Source: Bacteriovoracaceae bacterium
Lineage (GTDB): Bacteria; Bdellovibrionota; Bacteriovoracia; Bacteriovoracales; Bacteriovoracaceae
NCBI GenBank assembly: GCA_019752535.1
Contig: JAIEMA010000007.1
Coordinates: 1 to 64,000, forward strand
DNA: 64,000 bases
Direction: 5' to 3'
The notes beneath the pieces were generated by a model. It was not told the DNA's origin, made no database searches, and saw nothing but the letters and a program-made list of their open reading frames with translations. The position numbers and the translations under genes are program-made. Positions within the stretch are counted from its first letter, which is position 1. Every line of letters starts with the position of its first letter. Positions 14,444 through 22,036 of this stretch are shown in pieces.

Positions 14444-14890
14444 TTAATTTCTTGGACGAAGAATCAAAACATCGCAAGGGGCTGACTTCATCATTTTAGC
14501 GGCAAAGCTTGAGGTGAAAAGGCCCTGAAAGCCTTTTAAGTCTCTAGTGCCCACCACACATAAATGAGCTTTTTGATGCTTTAAATGCTCAATCATTTCT
14601 TCTTCTTCAAAAGCAGAAAGCAAAATAGAGACTGTGCTGCTTCCTCTTAACTCTTGAGGTAGCAAAGAGAAGAGTTGAGTGCGCAAATGTTCTGCAAATG
14701 TTTCTTTATAAACTTTAAATTGCTCCGGTGTGGGAGTCTCTTGAACTGTCATCATATCCGAGGGGTAAACCACTCTTCTGACGATATGGACAAAATCAAT
14801 TGGGCCTTGTGTGACTTGATAAGACTTAAGCCAGTGCTTAATGGCGTTGAGTGATGGACCTTCAAGGGGACATGCGACGACAGTTTTCAT
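14444..14890 (-). CDS. Universal stress protein family (UspA-like)
   Basis: The 148-residue protein shows the USP fold: a first strand KTVVACPLEG, a long helix-rich middle, and a C-terminal CVVGTRDLKGF-x-G-LF-x-SS-x-A block, close to the ATP-binding G-x2-G-x9-G-(S/T) motif, ending in DVLILRP. The usual GxxGxxxxxxGS spacing is slightly altered, so nucleotide binding is likely but not certain. The Shine-Dalgarno lies inside a perfect 10-bp hairpin (14892-14916), suggesting translational control. It lies convergent to the CBS gene and near the FNR-like regulator. Confidence 0.8.
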   Translation of the reverse strand: MKTVVACPLEGPSLNAIKHWLKSYQVTQGPIDFVHIVRRVVYPSDMMTVQETPTPEQFKVYKETFAEHLRTQLFSLLPQELRGSSTVSILLSAFEEEEMIEHLKHQKAHLCVVGTRDLKGFQGLFTSSFAAKMMKSAPCDVLILRPRN

Positions 14891-14891
14891 A

Positions 14892-14916
14892 AGGATCTCC
14901 TGGTTAAGGAGATCCT
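14892..14916 (-). promoter_or_regulatory. Hairpin sequestering the Shine-Dalgarno of the USP gene
   Basis: On the minus strand AGGATCTCCT pairs perfectly with AGGAGATCCT across a 5-nt loop. The 3' arm contains AGGAG, the ribosome binding site, and ends one base before the ATG at 14890. The stem would hide the site completely, so opening by heat, a protein or another RNA would be needed for translation. Confidence 0.6.
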
Positions 14917-14949
14917 ATGACTTATTTCAAAACAAAAACATGAGGCATA

Positions 14950-15846
14950 TCACTCTTTCTGTAACGCAAGCATGATCTCGCGGCACACTTTACTCGCCAT
15001 GCACGCGGAGTTGTTCGTTGAATCTAACATGGGCGCGAGTTCTGTGATGTCAGCTCCGATGAAATTCTTACGGTTTAAAATTTTAAGAATCTTCATAAAC
15101 CCATGAAAGTCTTCGCCACCCGACTCTGGTGTTCCTGTTCCCGGCATGTAGGCCGGATCAAAGAAATCAAGATCTAAAGTGAGATAGATCGGACGATTAT
15201 CTGGGATGGCCTCAAGCTTCTCACAGCACTCTTTCAGTGACTGCATCAAAGTGCCATTCTCTTTCATCCAGTTGAACTCATCGCGCGGACTAGAGCGAAT
15301 ACCGTATTGTATTAACGTATTTTTGTCGGTGAAGTGATCGAGCACGCGACGAATGATGGAAGCGTGAGAATACTTTTCATCAAGATAGCCATCGCGAAGA
15401 TCAGCGTGGGCATCCAAATGCAAGAGCACCATATCCGGATATTGCTCCATATGGCGGACAATTGGCCCGTAAGAGATCGAGTGCTCACCACCCAAAACGA
15501 TGAATTTGATTTTATCTTTTTTAAAATCTAAATCCTTCGTCATCTCCATGAAAAATTCATTAGTGATGTGCCACTTCGAGGGATAGACCGGAAGATCACC
15601 CATCGTGACGAAGTTGTAGTCTTGAGTGTCCTTATCTAAATAAGGGGAATAGTCTTCAAGACCATATGAGGCTTCGCGAAGGGCCCCCGGACCAAAACGG
15701 GCGCCTGGACGGAAACTTGTTGTGCCATCAAAGCAGAAGCCCACCAGGTGAGTGGTGTTGGAGAAAATGGCCTGCGCATAATCCGTCCCAATAAAGGGGC
15801 GAGCTGTTTCAAGACCTTCAATTTCTCTTAAGAGTTTTTTTTCCAT
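14950..15846 (-). CDS. speB: Agmatinase (ureohydrolase family)
   Basis: Agmatinase converts agmatine to putrescine plus urea. The 298 residues, the normal length, carry the manganese motifs GGEHS, HLDAHADLRD and LTLDLDFFDPAYMPGTGTPE, plus FRPGARFGPGALREA near residue 42, as in SpeB. The gene starts one base after the stop of spermidine synthase, so putrescine and spermidine production are co-transcribed. Agmatinase rather than arginase is supported by this neighbour. ATG 15846 is used. Confidence 0.88.
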   Translation of the reverse strand: MEKKLLREIEGLETARPFIGTDYAQAIFSNTTHLVGFCFDGTTSFRPGARFGPGALREASYGLEDYSPYLDKDTQDYNFVTMGDLPVYPSKWHITNEFFMEMTKDLDFKKDKIKFIVLGGEHSISYGPIVRHMEQYPDMVLLHLDAHADLRDGYLDEKYSHASIIRRVLDHFTDKNTLIQYGIRSSPRDEFNWMKENGTLMQSLKECCEKLEAIPDNRPIYLTLDLDFFDPAYMPGTGTPESGGEDFHGFMKILKILNRKNFIGADITELAPMLDSTNNSACMASKVCREIMLALQKE

Positions 15847-15847
15847 C

Positions 15848-16705
15848 TTATTCCTGACCTATGGTTTTTTTGTGGAAGTTAGAAAGACTGAACGCAGCTC
15901 TGTGCCAGTCCATATTGTACCACTTAAGATTTTTTTCAATACTGCTCATCGAACTCACTCGCTCTGGATTGATGTCAGTGGGAGAGAATTTTTTTGATGA
16001 GAATCCCCAAGTCCAAAACACTCCCGGGTAGACCAGCATTGGAGCGGTGAAAGATTTAACAATGGGAAAAATCTTTCTCATGTTGTTGTAGATATCTTTC
16101 ACGCCCCATTCATCGAGGAATGGATTCTCTGTTTGATTGAGCATAATGCCGTCATCGGTGAGTGCGTTGTAAACATCTTGATAAAAAGCATCGGTGAAAA
16201 GTGCCGTGGCGAAATCAACAGGGTCCGTGGAATCAATCACGATCACGTCGTATTCTTTTTTAGCTTTCTTAATAAAAGCAAAACCATCTTGGCATAGCAC
16301 GCGAACGCGTGGGTCAGTGAGCCCAGAGGTACAATCAGGGAAATATTTTTTCGACACTTCAATCACGCGTTCATCAATTTCCACGAGATCAATACGAGCG
16401 ATGTCTTTGTGTTTCACAAATTCTCTCACCACGCCGCCATCACCGCCACCGATGATCAAAACATTTTTACACTGACGACTTACCATGTAAGGGATGTGAG
16501 AGACGACTTCATGATAAACGAATTCATCTTTATCGGAGACCATGGTCTTGCCATCCAGAAGAAGTAGGCGGCCTACAGCATCGGTGTCGACCACATCAAT
16601 TTGTTGAAATTCAGATTTCTCAGAATGTAGGTGAGCGTTAACCTTAAATCCCATCGCAAAAGTGTTGCGGAAAGATTCTTCGATTTTCCAGCCTTCAACG
16701 TTCAT
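15848..16705 (-). CDS. speE: Spermidine synthase
   Basis: SpeE transfers an aminopropyl group from decarboxylated S-adenosylmethionine to putrescine. The 285-residue protein has the methyltransferase-like core with VLIIGGGDGGVVRE, DLVEIDERV, a catalytic DSTDPV and QTENPF with the Q-x-E pattern, and YPGVFWTWGFSS near the end. It is first in an operon with speB. No SAM decarboxylase is in the window, so that enzyme must lie elsewhere. It diverges from hldD across 107 bases containing a T-rich tract. Confidence 0.92.
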   Translation of the reverse strand: MNVEGWKIEESFRNTFAMGFKVNAHLHSEKSEFQQIDVVDTDAVGRLLLLDGKTMVSDKDEFVYHEVVSHIPYMVSRQCKNVLIIGGGDGGVVREFVKHKDIARIDLVEIDERVIEVSKKYFPDCTSGLTDPRVRVLCQDGFAFIKKAKKEYDVIVIDSTDPVDFATALFTDAFYQDVYNALTDDGIMLNQTENPFLDEWGVKDIYNNMRKIFPIVKSFTAPMLVYPGVFWTWGFSSKKFSPTDINPERVSSMSSIEKNLKWYNMDWHRAAFSLSNFHKKTIGQE

Positions 16706-16751
16706 AGCACGATCCTTTGGAGCATAATGTTAAGTGCGAGTCTTTATACTG

Positions 16752-16768
16752 AAAAATGCCTTTTTTTT
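16752..16768. repeat. 17-nt A/T-flanked repeat, copy 1
   Basis: AAAAATGCC followed by eight T is identical to the sequence at 19756-19772. Both copies lie in divergent intergenic regions. Too short to name; it may be a shared promoter-proximal element. Confidence 0.35.
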
Positions 16769-16812
16769 AAAGAGTAAACTCGGGTAGGATAGGGCAATAA
16801 AGAGGATTTTTT

Positions 16813-17802
16813 ATGTACATCATCACTGGTGCCGCAGGTTTTATTGGAAGTGTTCTTGTTCATCATTTCAATCAGTTGGGGATCACTGATTTGCTGCTTG
16901 TCGATGAGATGGAGTCTGGAGACAAGTGGCTCAACCTCAGGGATCTAAAATTCACGAGTATCATCCAGCCTGAGGAGCTTTGGGATCACCCGATTTGGAG
17001 TAAGCCCCTCGCTATTAAGGGTGTCTTTCACATGGGGGCTTGTTCAGACACGACTGAGATGGATATGGATTTTCTCTACGACAACAATACCCTTTATACC
17101 AACGTTCTATTTGAAATTTGTGCCCGCAAAAAAGTGCCTTTTCTTTATGCGAGCTCAGCAGCCACTTATGGCGACGGCGAGCAGGGCTATCAAGATGAAC
17201 ATAAAACTCTGGCAAAACTTAAGCCCCTCAATAAGTACGGCTGGTCTAAGCAGTTAAGTGATGAGTGGATTTTACAGCAAAAGAAAACGCCACCGTGTTG
17301 GTTTGGTGTGAAGTTCTTTAATGTCTTTGGCCCCAATGAATATCACAAAGGTAAGATGAGTTCAGTCGTCTATCATGGATTTAATCAAATCAAAAAAGAC
17401 GGTGTGGTGAAACTCTTTAAGTCTCATCGCAAAGGCTATGTCGATGGCGGCCAGAAGCGTGACTTCGTGTATGTGAAAGATGTTTGCCGCGCGATGATTG
17501 AACTCATGAAAGCAGGAAAAACGAAAAAGTCTCTCTCTGGGATCTATAATCTTGGAACTGGTGAGGCGAGAACGTTTGCTGATCTGGCGACGGCCACATT
17601 TAAAGGTATGGGAATAAAGCCCAACATCCAATACATCGATATGCCGGAAAATCTTCGTGAGCAGTATCAGTACTTCACGCAGGCCGATATGGGGAAACTC
17701 AAGAAAGCGCTGCCGAAATTTAAATTTATGAATCTTGAAGAGGCCGTGGGTGATTATGTGAAAAATCACTTGATGCAAAAGCATCCCTACCTAGGAGTCT
17801 AG
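16813..17802 (+). CDS. hldD: ADP-L-glycero-D-manno-heptose 6-epimerase
   Basis: HldD makes the heptose precursor of the lipopolysaccharide inner core. The 329-residue extended short-chain dehydrogenase has GAAGFIG at residues 6-12, HMGACSDTTE, the catalytic YGWSK, and FFNVFGPNEYHKG plus QKRDFVYVKD, all characteristic of this epimerase. AGAGGA precedes ATG 16813. The stop abuts the FliG-like gene directly. Presence of a heptose pathway supports an LPS-bearing outer membrane. Confidence 0.93.
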   Translation: MYIITGAAGFIGSVLVHHFNQLGITDLLLVDEMESGDKWLNLRDLKFTSIIQPEELWDHPIWSKPLAIKGVFHMGACSDTTEMDMDFLYDNNTLYTNVLFEICARKKVPFLYASSAATYGDGEQGYQDEHKTLAKLKPLNKYGWSKQLSDEWILQQKKTPPCWFGVKFFNVFGPNEYHKGKMSSVVYHGFNQIKKDGVVKLFKSHRKGYVDGGQKRDFVYVKDVCRAMIELMKAGKTKKSLSGIYNLGTGEARTFADLATATFKGMGIKPNIQYIDMPENLREQYQYFTQADMGKLKKALPKFKFMNLEEAVGDYVKNHLMQKHPYLGV

Positions 17803-18240
17803 ATGGCGCAGGGAAAGAAAATTGATGGCTTTAAAGCGGCTCTAGAAATGCTTCAGCACTTAGATCTTGCGGCCCAACAAAATATTCTCGCTGATATCGC
17901 TCGCCAAGATCCGGAGATGGCGATTCGCCTGAAATCAAGTCTCACGACTTTTGATGATCTTCAATATCTCACACAATCAATGTTACTTAAACTTTGGCCT
18001 GAGATTCATATCAACGATTGGGGGCTGGCGCTTCGAGGCTCATCCCTAGAAGTGAAAAATCACATTTTGAGTCTGCTTTCAAAAAATAATCGCAATGATG
18101 TGGATGAACTTTTAAGAGGGAAACCTAAACCCTTAAAAGAAGTCATGGAAGCTCAAGGGCGCATCATGGAAGTGGTGATGAAGCTTAAAGAGAGAGGAGA
18201 GATCGTGCTCTCAAAATCAAAAAGTGAGAAAATGGTTTGA
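17803..18240 (+). CDS. Stand-alone FliG C-terminal-domain-like protein
   Basis: The whole 145-residue protein aligns by eye with the C-terminal half of the flagellar switch protein FliG: ALEMLQHLD, IARQDPEMA, the TTFDDLQYL block (F-x-F-E-D-L in FliG), WGLALRGSS-x-EVK, then LLSKNNRNDVDELL (torque-helix region) and EAQGRIMEVVMKL. The N-terminal MS-ring-binding part is absent. The torque-helix charges are only partly kept. It begins one base after hldD and overlaps the following gene, so it is not in a flagellar operon. It may be a motor modulator or a FliG relic reused elsewhere. Confidence 0.75.
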   Translation: MAQGKKIDGFKAALEMLQHLDLAAQQNILADIARQDPEMAIRLKSSLTTFDDLQYLTQSMLLKLWPEIHINDWGLALRGSSLEVKNHILSLLSKNNRNDVDELLRGKPKPLKEVMEAQGRIMEVVMKLKERGEIVLSKSKSEKMV

Positions 18241-19037
18241 AAAATTTTGCTCTCCTCCTTATAGGACTTCTCCTCGGCGTGGCCCTCTCTAAAATGTATA
18301 TGAAGACAGAAGCCCAGAAAAAGCCCAAGGCTTGGGCCCGTGCCGGAATTGAGCAAATTCAAAAAGAAGGGGATGTCAGGGCGCAACTGAAAGCCGCTGA
18401 AGACTATTACGGCAAAGCGGTTGTGCTTTTTTTAGCGAGCCTTACCTCTCGACTTGAAGGCAGCCAAAAGCCTGCTCACCTTGGAGAGCCGATCATCAAA
18501 GAAATAAAAGAGCCTCAAGAATCCATCACCAAAGATGAGAGAGACATGCTCGCCAGTGTCACTTCTTCTAAAAGTGACGTGAAAGTCAATGCCGAAGCAG
18601 TCAATGTGAATGCCAAAGACAAGGCGCTCAGTCAGCTCATTTCTTATAAGAGATCTGCTGTGGCAACGAAAATGACTCCACAGGTGAGAAAAATGAATGG
18701 AGTCTTTGAGGGGACTTTCAAATGGCAGGGGAAAAAAAATAAAGGGAGAGTAGATACTGTCTTTATGGATATGAATTTTTCGATGGAAGAAAATTCCCTC
18801 CATGGTTCAGCTCTTATTGTGATGACTGATCCAAGTGGAAAAGCTTATTCGAATTCTCGAAATAATGGAAAAAACCAAACGCTAAGACTTGTTCAAGGAA
18901 GAAGGGATCAAATTTATATTGAGCCTGCTCCAGGGGATTTTATTTTAATGGATATCTCGCGAGGCAATCGTCTCACTGGAAAATATTTTGATTCGGATGG
19001 GATTTATTTGGGAGATATAAATCTTTCAAAAAGATGA
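18237..19037 (+). CDS. Membrane-anchored protein of unknown function
   Basis: The 266-residue product starts at TTG 18237, overlapping the FliG-like stop by 4 bases. This start is preferred because it includes a hydrophobic anchor (FALLLIGLLLGVALSK) that the next ATG (18294) would lose. A charged, probably disordered linker (about 60-140, Lys/Glu-rich) leads to a compact beta-rich C-terminal domain (about 150-266) with G-F-E-G-like TFKWQGKK, a metal-free-looking sandwich pattern and LTGKYFDSDGIYLG. I recognise no family. Cotranscription with the FliG-like gene suggests a joint function. Confidence 0.55.
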   Translation: MKNFALLLIGLLLGVALSKMYMKTEAQKKPKAWARAGIEQIQKEGDVRAQLKAAEDYYGKAVVLFLASLTSRLEGSQKPAHLGEPIIKEIKEPQESITKDERDMLASVTSSKSDVKVNAEAVNVNAKDKALSQLISYKRSAVATKMTPQVRKMNGVFEGTFKWQGKKNKGRVDTVFMDMNFSMEENSLHGSALIVMTDPSGKAYSNSRNNGKNQTLRLVQGRRDQIYIEPAPGDFILMDISRGNRLTGKYFDSDGIYLGDINLSKR

Positions 19038-19667
19038 TTAAGCCGCTTTCTTCTCAACTTGTGTCACTGGGAAATCAATCGTAATAATCAAACCCACACC
19101 TGGGTTAGACATCACACCACATTTCCCATTCCATGACTTTACTGTCTGTTGAATGTATTTCAAGCCTTCGCCTCTGCCCGCAAAAAGATCGGGGGAGCGT
19201 TCATGGGCTTTAAATCCGCCGCCATCATCTTTGACTTGTATGTGCCACATGCTTCCACGCTGCTTCACCTCTACCCAGAGATTCAAATCAGGTTTCTCCC
19301 CATGAGCAATGGTATTTCTTGCGACATGAAGAAGAAGAGAAGTGAGCTCATTAAGATGAGGACCGTGCCAGTGAAGCTTGAGAGACTTGTTATTTTCTTT
19401 GGCGAGTCTCATAAGGGTTTCTTCCCAAGAGCGCTCAAGAGGGTGAAGTCTTTCAATCTCATTTTGCCACTGCTTCAGTGGAAGTTCAGAGACGATAATT
19501 TGTTTTTCTTCTGCGGTATGAATTTGGCGAGCGAGTTGAGTGAGGCCCAAGGCATGAACATTGGCCTTCAGAGTGTGCAAAATAAGTTTCGGGTGAGAAT
19601 GACGTGGCAGCTCGCGCAAAAGTCGCAAGCATTCTTGATGGCATAATTCTGTAAGGTTTTTGCCCAT
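19038..19667 (-). CDS. HPt-like plus histidine-kinase-type ATPase protein
   Basis: In 209 residues an HPt-like helix with HTLKANVHALGL (His near residue 31; HxxKGxxxxxG pattern) and IHTAEE is followed by an HATPase domain: N-box HVARNTIAHG near 120, G1 box DDGGGF, G2 box GRGEGL and a final GVGLIITIDFP. This is the core of CheA reduced to phosphotransfer and catalytic parts, without dimerisation, CheW or receptor-coupling domains. It may phosphorylate its own HPt or act as an anti-sigma-type kinase. The HPt call is tentative. It is convergent with the preceding gene with no gap. Confidence 0.65.
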   Translation of the reverse strand: MGKNLTELCHQECLRLLRELPRHSHPKLILHTLKANVHALGLTQLARQIHTAEEKQIIVSELPLKQWQNEIERLHPLERSWEETLMRLAKENNKSLKLHWHGPHLNELTSLLLHVARNTIAHGEKPDLNLWVEVKQRGSMWHIQVKDDGGGFKAHERSPDLFAGRGEGLKYIQQTVKSWNGKCGVMSNPGVGLIITIDFPVTQVEKKAA

Positions 19668-19731
19668 AAAGGTTTATCGGCATATTAGGCATTTAGGTTT
19701 AGTACTCTGGTGGGGTAGTCGGGAATAAAGA

Positions 19732-19745
19732 AGTAAGCGCTTACT
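19732..19745. promoter_or_regulatory. 14-bp palindromic operator, probably for the TetR regulator
   Basis: AGTAAGCGCTTACT is a perfect palindrome 69 bases before the TetR-family start codon, in the divergent region shared with the HPt-ATPase gene. TetR proteins usually bind such palindromes next to their own gene, so autoregulation, and possibly control of the divergent gene, is likely. Confidence 0.55.
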
Positions 19746-19755
19746 AACTTCGATA

Positions 19756-19772
19756 AAAAATGCCTTTTTTTT
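19756..19772. repeat. 17-nt A/T-flanked repeat, copy 2
   Basis: Identical to 16752-16768 (AAAAATGCC plus eight T). It lies between the TetR-type palindrome and the regulator's probable promoter region (TATACT at 19786-19791). Confidence 0.35.
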
Positions 19773-19813
19773 GCCTAAGTTAGTTTATACTAAGTTTATC
19801 TCAAGGAAGAGAA

Positions 19814-20557
19814 ATGACAAAAGTACGACTTAAAGCCACGGAAAGGCGTGAACAGATCTTAGAAATTGCCTCGGGCCTCTTTGCCGAGCGCGGGTTTCAT
19901 GGGGTCACCACCCGAGAGCTCGCCTCTCGCTTAAAAATCACTGAACCTATTCTTTATCGTCATTTTTCTTCTAAAGAGGACTTGTGGCTTGAAGTGAAAC
20001 GTTCTCATCGCTTTCCATTTAATGAGTGGGAGCGCTACGTGAACTCGGCCACGCCTTCGACTTCTCATTTTTTATTCATCACCGGGATGCTTGTGTGGGG
20101 AATTACCCTCGGGCGTCGCCCTGGATCTCTGGATTCAGTGGAGCGGCACTCGCAAATCCTGCGGCTCATTGGTCATGGTCTCTTCGAAAACGAAGGACCC
20201 CTACGCGGACACCAAGAGCATTTCGCCCACACCCTGCTTCCCTGGTGGATGATGTCCTTTCAAGCCGCTTGCTCATCCGGCGATCTCTTAGTGAGTGATG
20301 TGAGTGATGAAACCTTGTGGCTGGCTTTTTCTCAGATGCTCTCTCTGGCCCTCACAGAAGCAGGTACTCCCAATGTACTTGTCAGTTGGGAGAGTGAGAG
20401 AGAGCGGCTGACTCATATCACTCGTTTTATTCTTCGAGGGATAGGAGTCAAGAACGATGTGATTCTTCGTGGATTCTCTTTTGCGAAAATGTATCAGGGA
20501 TTTGTAGAAAGGGAGCCCAAGAATTGGACTCCCTCAAATTTATCTAGCGAGCTTTAA
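19814..20557 (+). CDS. TetR-family transcriptional regulator
   Basis: The 247-residue protein has the N-terminal TetR helix-turn-helix (about 12-58): R-EQILEIASGLFAERGF, TTRELASRLKITEPILYRHF, SSKEDLW. The ligand domain is larger than the usual 190-200 residues in total, with a hydrophobic stretch (FLFITGMLVWGITLG). The ligand is unknown. The palindrome at 19732-19745 is its probable operator. A Shine-Dalgarno AAGGAAGAG precedes ATG 19814. The 3' end overlaps the convergent secreted-protein gene by 14 bases. Confidence 0.88.
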   Translation: MTKVRLKATERREQILEIASGLFAERGFHGVTTRELASRLKITEPILYRHFSSKEDLWLEVKRSHRFPFNEWERYVNSATPSTSHFLFITGMLVWGITLGRRPGSLDSVERHSQILRLIGHGLFENEGPLRGHQEHFAHTLLPWWMMSFQAACSSGDLLVSDVSDETLWLAFSQMLSLALTEAGTPNVLVSWESERERLTHITRFILRGIGVKNDVILRGFSFAKMYQGFVEREPKNWTPSNLSSEL

Positions 20558-21155
20558 TTTCGTAAGAATCAGCACCAAACCAGCCTTTAGAGTTCACTTC
20601 GTAATCACCAGAAGTTTGAACCGGGCGAATGTCATAGACAACGTTTGATCCACCCATGACTTTCTGTTGAGCACGGATAGAGAACGTCTCTTCTTGACCT
20701 TCAGTTAAAGGATAAGCATTTTTAAACTTAATCTTAACGCCATCTTTTTCATAATCAGTCACAGCACCGTACTGAACACAATAAGTTTCTGGGACAGAAC
20801 ATGTGCGAGGACGGTCATAATAAGAGACCACTTCTTCACGGCGATAGACGCGGCAAACTCCATTAGGATCTCTTTGCACACACACGCGATCCATCGTTAC
20901 GCGTCTCTCGCGAATCACACCACACTGAATGGCTGAAGTACGCATGACATAACGAGTGTCATAGCGCTCACAGATTGGCTCAGACATTGGAACCAACATC
21001 TGAATATCAATCTTGTTGGGAGTATCTTTTGTGCGAACTAAAATCGCTTCATGAGAGTTGATAGTAATGGATTCACGATCCAGCATCACTCTCTCTTGAG
21101 CGAAGGCCGTCACTACAGTTGAGAGGCATAGAATTGCCATAATGAGTTTTTTCAT
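20544..21155 (-). CDS. Secreted protein of unknown family
   Basis: The 203-residue product has a signal peptide (MKKLIMAILCLSTVVTAFA) with cleavage at A-Q-E near residue 20. The mature part is beta-rich and contains several Cys in tyrosine/arginine-rich segments (ICERYDTRYVM, CGVIRERR, CVQRDPNGVCRVYRREE, CSVPETYC), suggesting a disulfide-stabilised periplasmic or outer-membrane-exposed domain. I recognise no family. A Shine-Dalgarno AAGGAG lies just upstream of ATG 21155. Confidence 0.55.
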   Translation of the reverse strand: MKKLIMAILCLSTVVTAFAQERVMLDRESITINSHEAILVRTKDTPNKIDIQMLVPMSEPICERYDTRYVMRTSAIQCGVIRERRVTMDRVCVQRDPNGVCRVYRREEVVSYYDRPRTCSVPETYCVQYGAVTDYEKDGVKIKFKNAYPLTEGQEETFSIRAQQKVMGGSNVVYDIRPVQTSGDYEVNSKGWFGADSYEIKAR

Positions 21156-21522
21156 TGGGATCTCCTTATATATAGATGAACGCAGAGACTATAGGATGAA
21201 ATATCATTTGGATGATGAAACCTTGTAAGAATGACAGAGTGTGAGAGGCTTTCGTGGCCCTGGCCTTCAAAATAAACGGTGTCTCTTAGGCCTCGATTAA
21301 GACAAATTGGCCCTGTTTCAATCATAAGTATTTGAGATTAGACCTAGCTAATTTTGGCATCGTTCATGCTTTAAGGTTCGGCACGGAGCTTGGGCCCTCA
21401 TGGATGAGGGACAAAAGAGAGGGATCTCTACCGAAGCTTCACATGGATGAGCTCTCAGCTAAGGATAGGTTGAGGGTAACAATAGGTTTCAAGGATTGAG
21501 ACCAAAGTTTAAGGAGAAACAG
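21156..21522. other. Divergent intergenic region, 367 bases
   Basis: No gene is visible between the secreted-protein gene and the DksA-type gene. The left half contains the secreted gene's leader and AT-rich stretches. The right half holds a possible structured leader RNA (21374-21439) reading toward the DksA-type gene, then a purine-rich tail ending in its Shine-Dalgarno AAGGAG (21511-21516). Confidence 0.6.
21374..21439 (+). ncRNA. Possible three-way-junction leader RNA upstream of the DksA-type gene
   Basis: An outer stem AAGGTTCGG (21374-21382) with CCGAAGCTT (21431-21439) pairs 8 of 9 positions. It encloses two perfect hairpins: CCCTCA-TGGA-TGAGGG (21395-21410) and AGAGA-GGGA-TCTCT (21416-21429), the latter with a GNRA-class loop. 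The A-rich linker ACAAA joins them. The shape recalls riboswitch aptamers with a junction and a GNRA loop, but I cannot match it to a known class. The distance to the ATG is 84 bases. Confidence 0.4.
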
Positions 21523-22005
21523 ATGGAACAGTTAAATGTTGATGGCTTCAAGAACCTTTTCTTAAACCTTTTGGGAGCTGAATTTGTCAGTGAGAACGAA
21601 CTCACTCAAATCACGGGTGGAGATGAGATTGACACCTTCACTCAAGAGAAGCAACAACAAATGGACTTGCGTTTAAAGTCACGCAACTCGGTCTACCTTA
21701 AAAAAGTGAAATACGCTTTGGATAAAATCCATGCGGGAAATTTTGGAGTGTGTGAGGAGTGTGAAGGGGAGATTAGTGTCTCTCGCCTCTCGGCCCGCCC
21801 GACGGCCACTCTTTGTATCCACTGCAAAGAAGAAGAAGAGCGCGGCGAGAAGCAAATGATTCACGGCAACCGTCACTCTATTAAGTTTGCTGGCAGCAAT
21901 GTCATTCCTTTGGAGGGAAAGCGCAGCTGGGGCACAAAAGAAGATCGCACTGGAAACTTAAGTGTGAAAATGGGACAGCCGGAACTTGATCCGACAGCAG
22001 GTTAA
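21523..22005 (+). CDS. DksA/TraR-type zinc-finger protein
   Basis: The 160-residue protein carries the DksA/TraR C4 finger in the middle (about 81-105): CEECEGEIS, then CIHCKEEEE, preceded by a helix with R-x-SVYLKKVKYALDKIHAGNFG, as in DksA-like proteins that enter the RNA polymerase secondary channel. The N-terminal 45 residues do not look like the DksA coiled coil and are Asn/Leu-rich, and a polar C-terminal tail follows the finger. ATG 21523 with AAGGAG seven bases upstream is chosen over TTG 21496. A strong bidirectional terminator follows. Confidence 0.8.
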   Translation: MEQLNVDGFKNLFLNLLGAEFVSENELTQITGGDEIDTFTQEKQQQMDLRLKSRNSVYLKKVKYALDKIHAGNFGVCEECEGEISVSRLSARPTATLCIHCKEEEERGEKQMIHGNRHSIKFAGSNVIPLEGKRSWGTKEDRTGNLSVKMGQPELDPTAG

Positions 22006-22033
22006 AAAAAGCCCCGCTAAGCGGGGCTTTTTT
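22004..22033. terminator. Bidirectional terminator between the DksA-type gene and htpG
   Basis: GCCCCGC (22011-22017) and GCGGGGC (22021-22027) pair across a 3-nt loop, flanked by seven A on the left and six T on the right, so the hairpin terminates transcription of both convergent genes. Confidence 0.92.
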
Positions 22034-22036
22034 ATT

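Noticed and set aside
21374-21480. Match to a c-di-GMP-I (GEMM) or glycine riboswitch
   Set aside because: Some words agree (GGGAC-AAAAG; ACCGAAG followed by CTCTCAG), but the conserved core of neither class is complete and the stems do not line up. Kept only as an unnamed structured leader.
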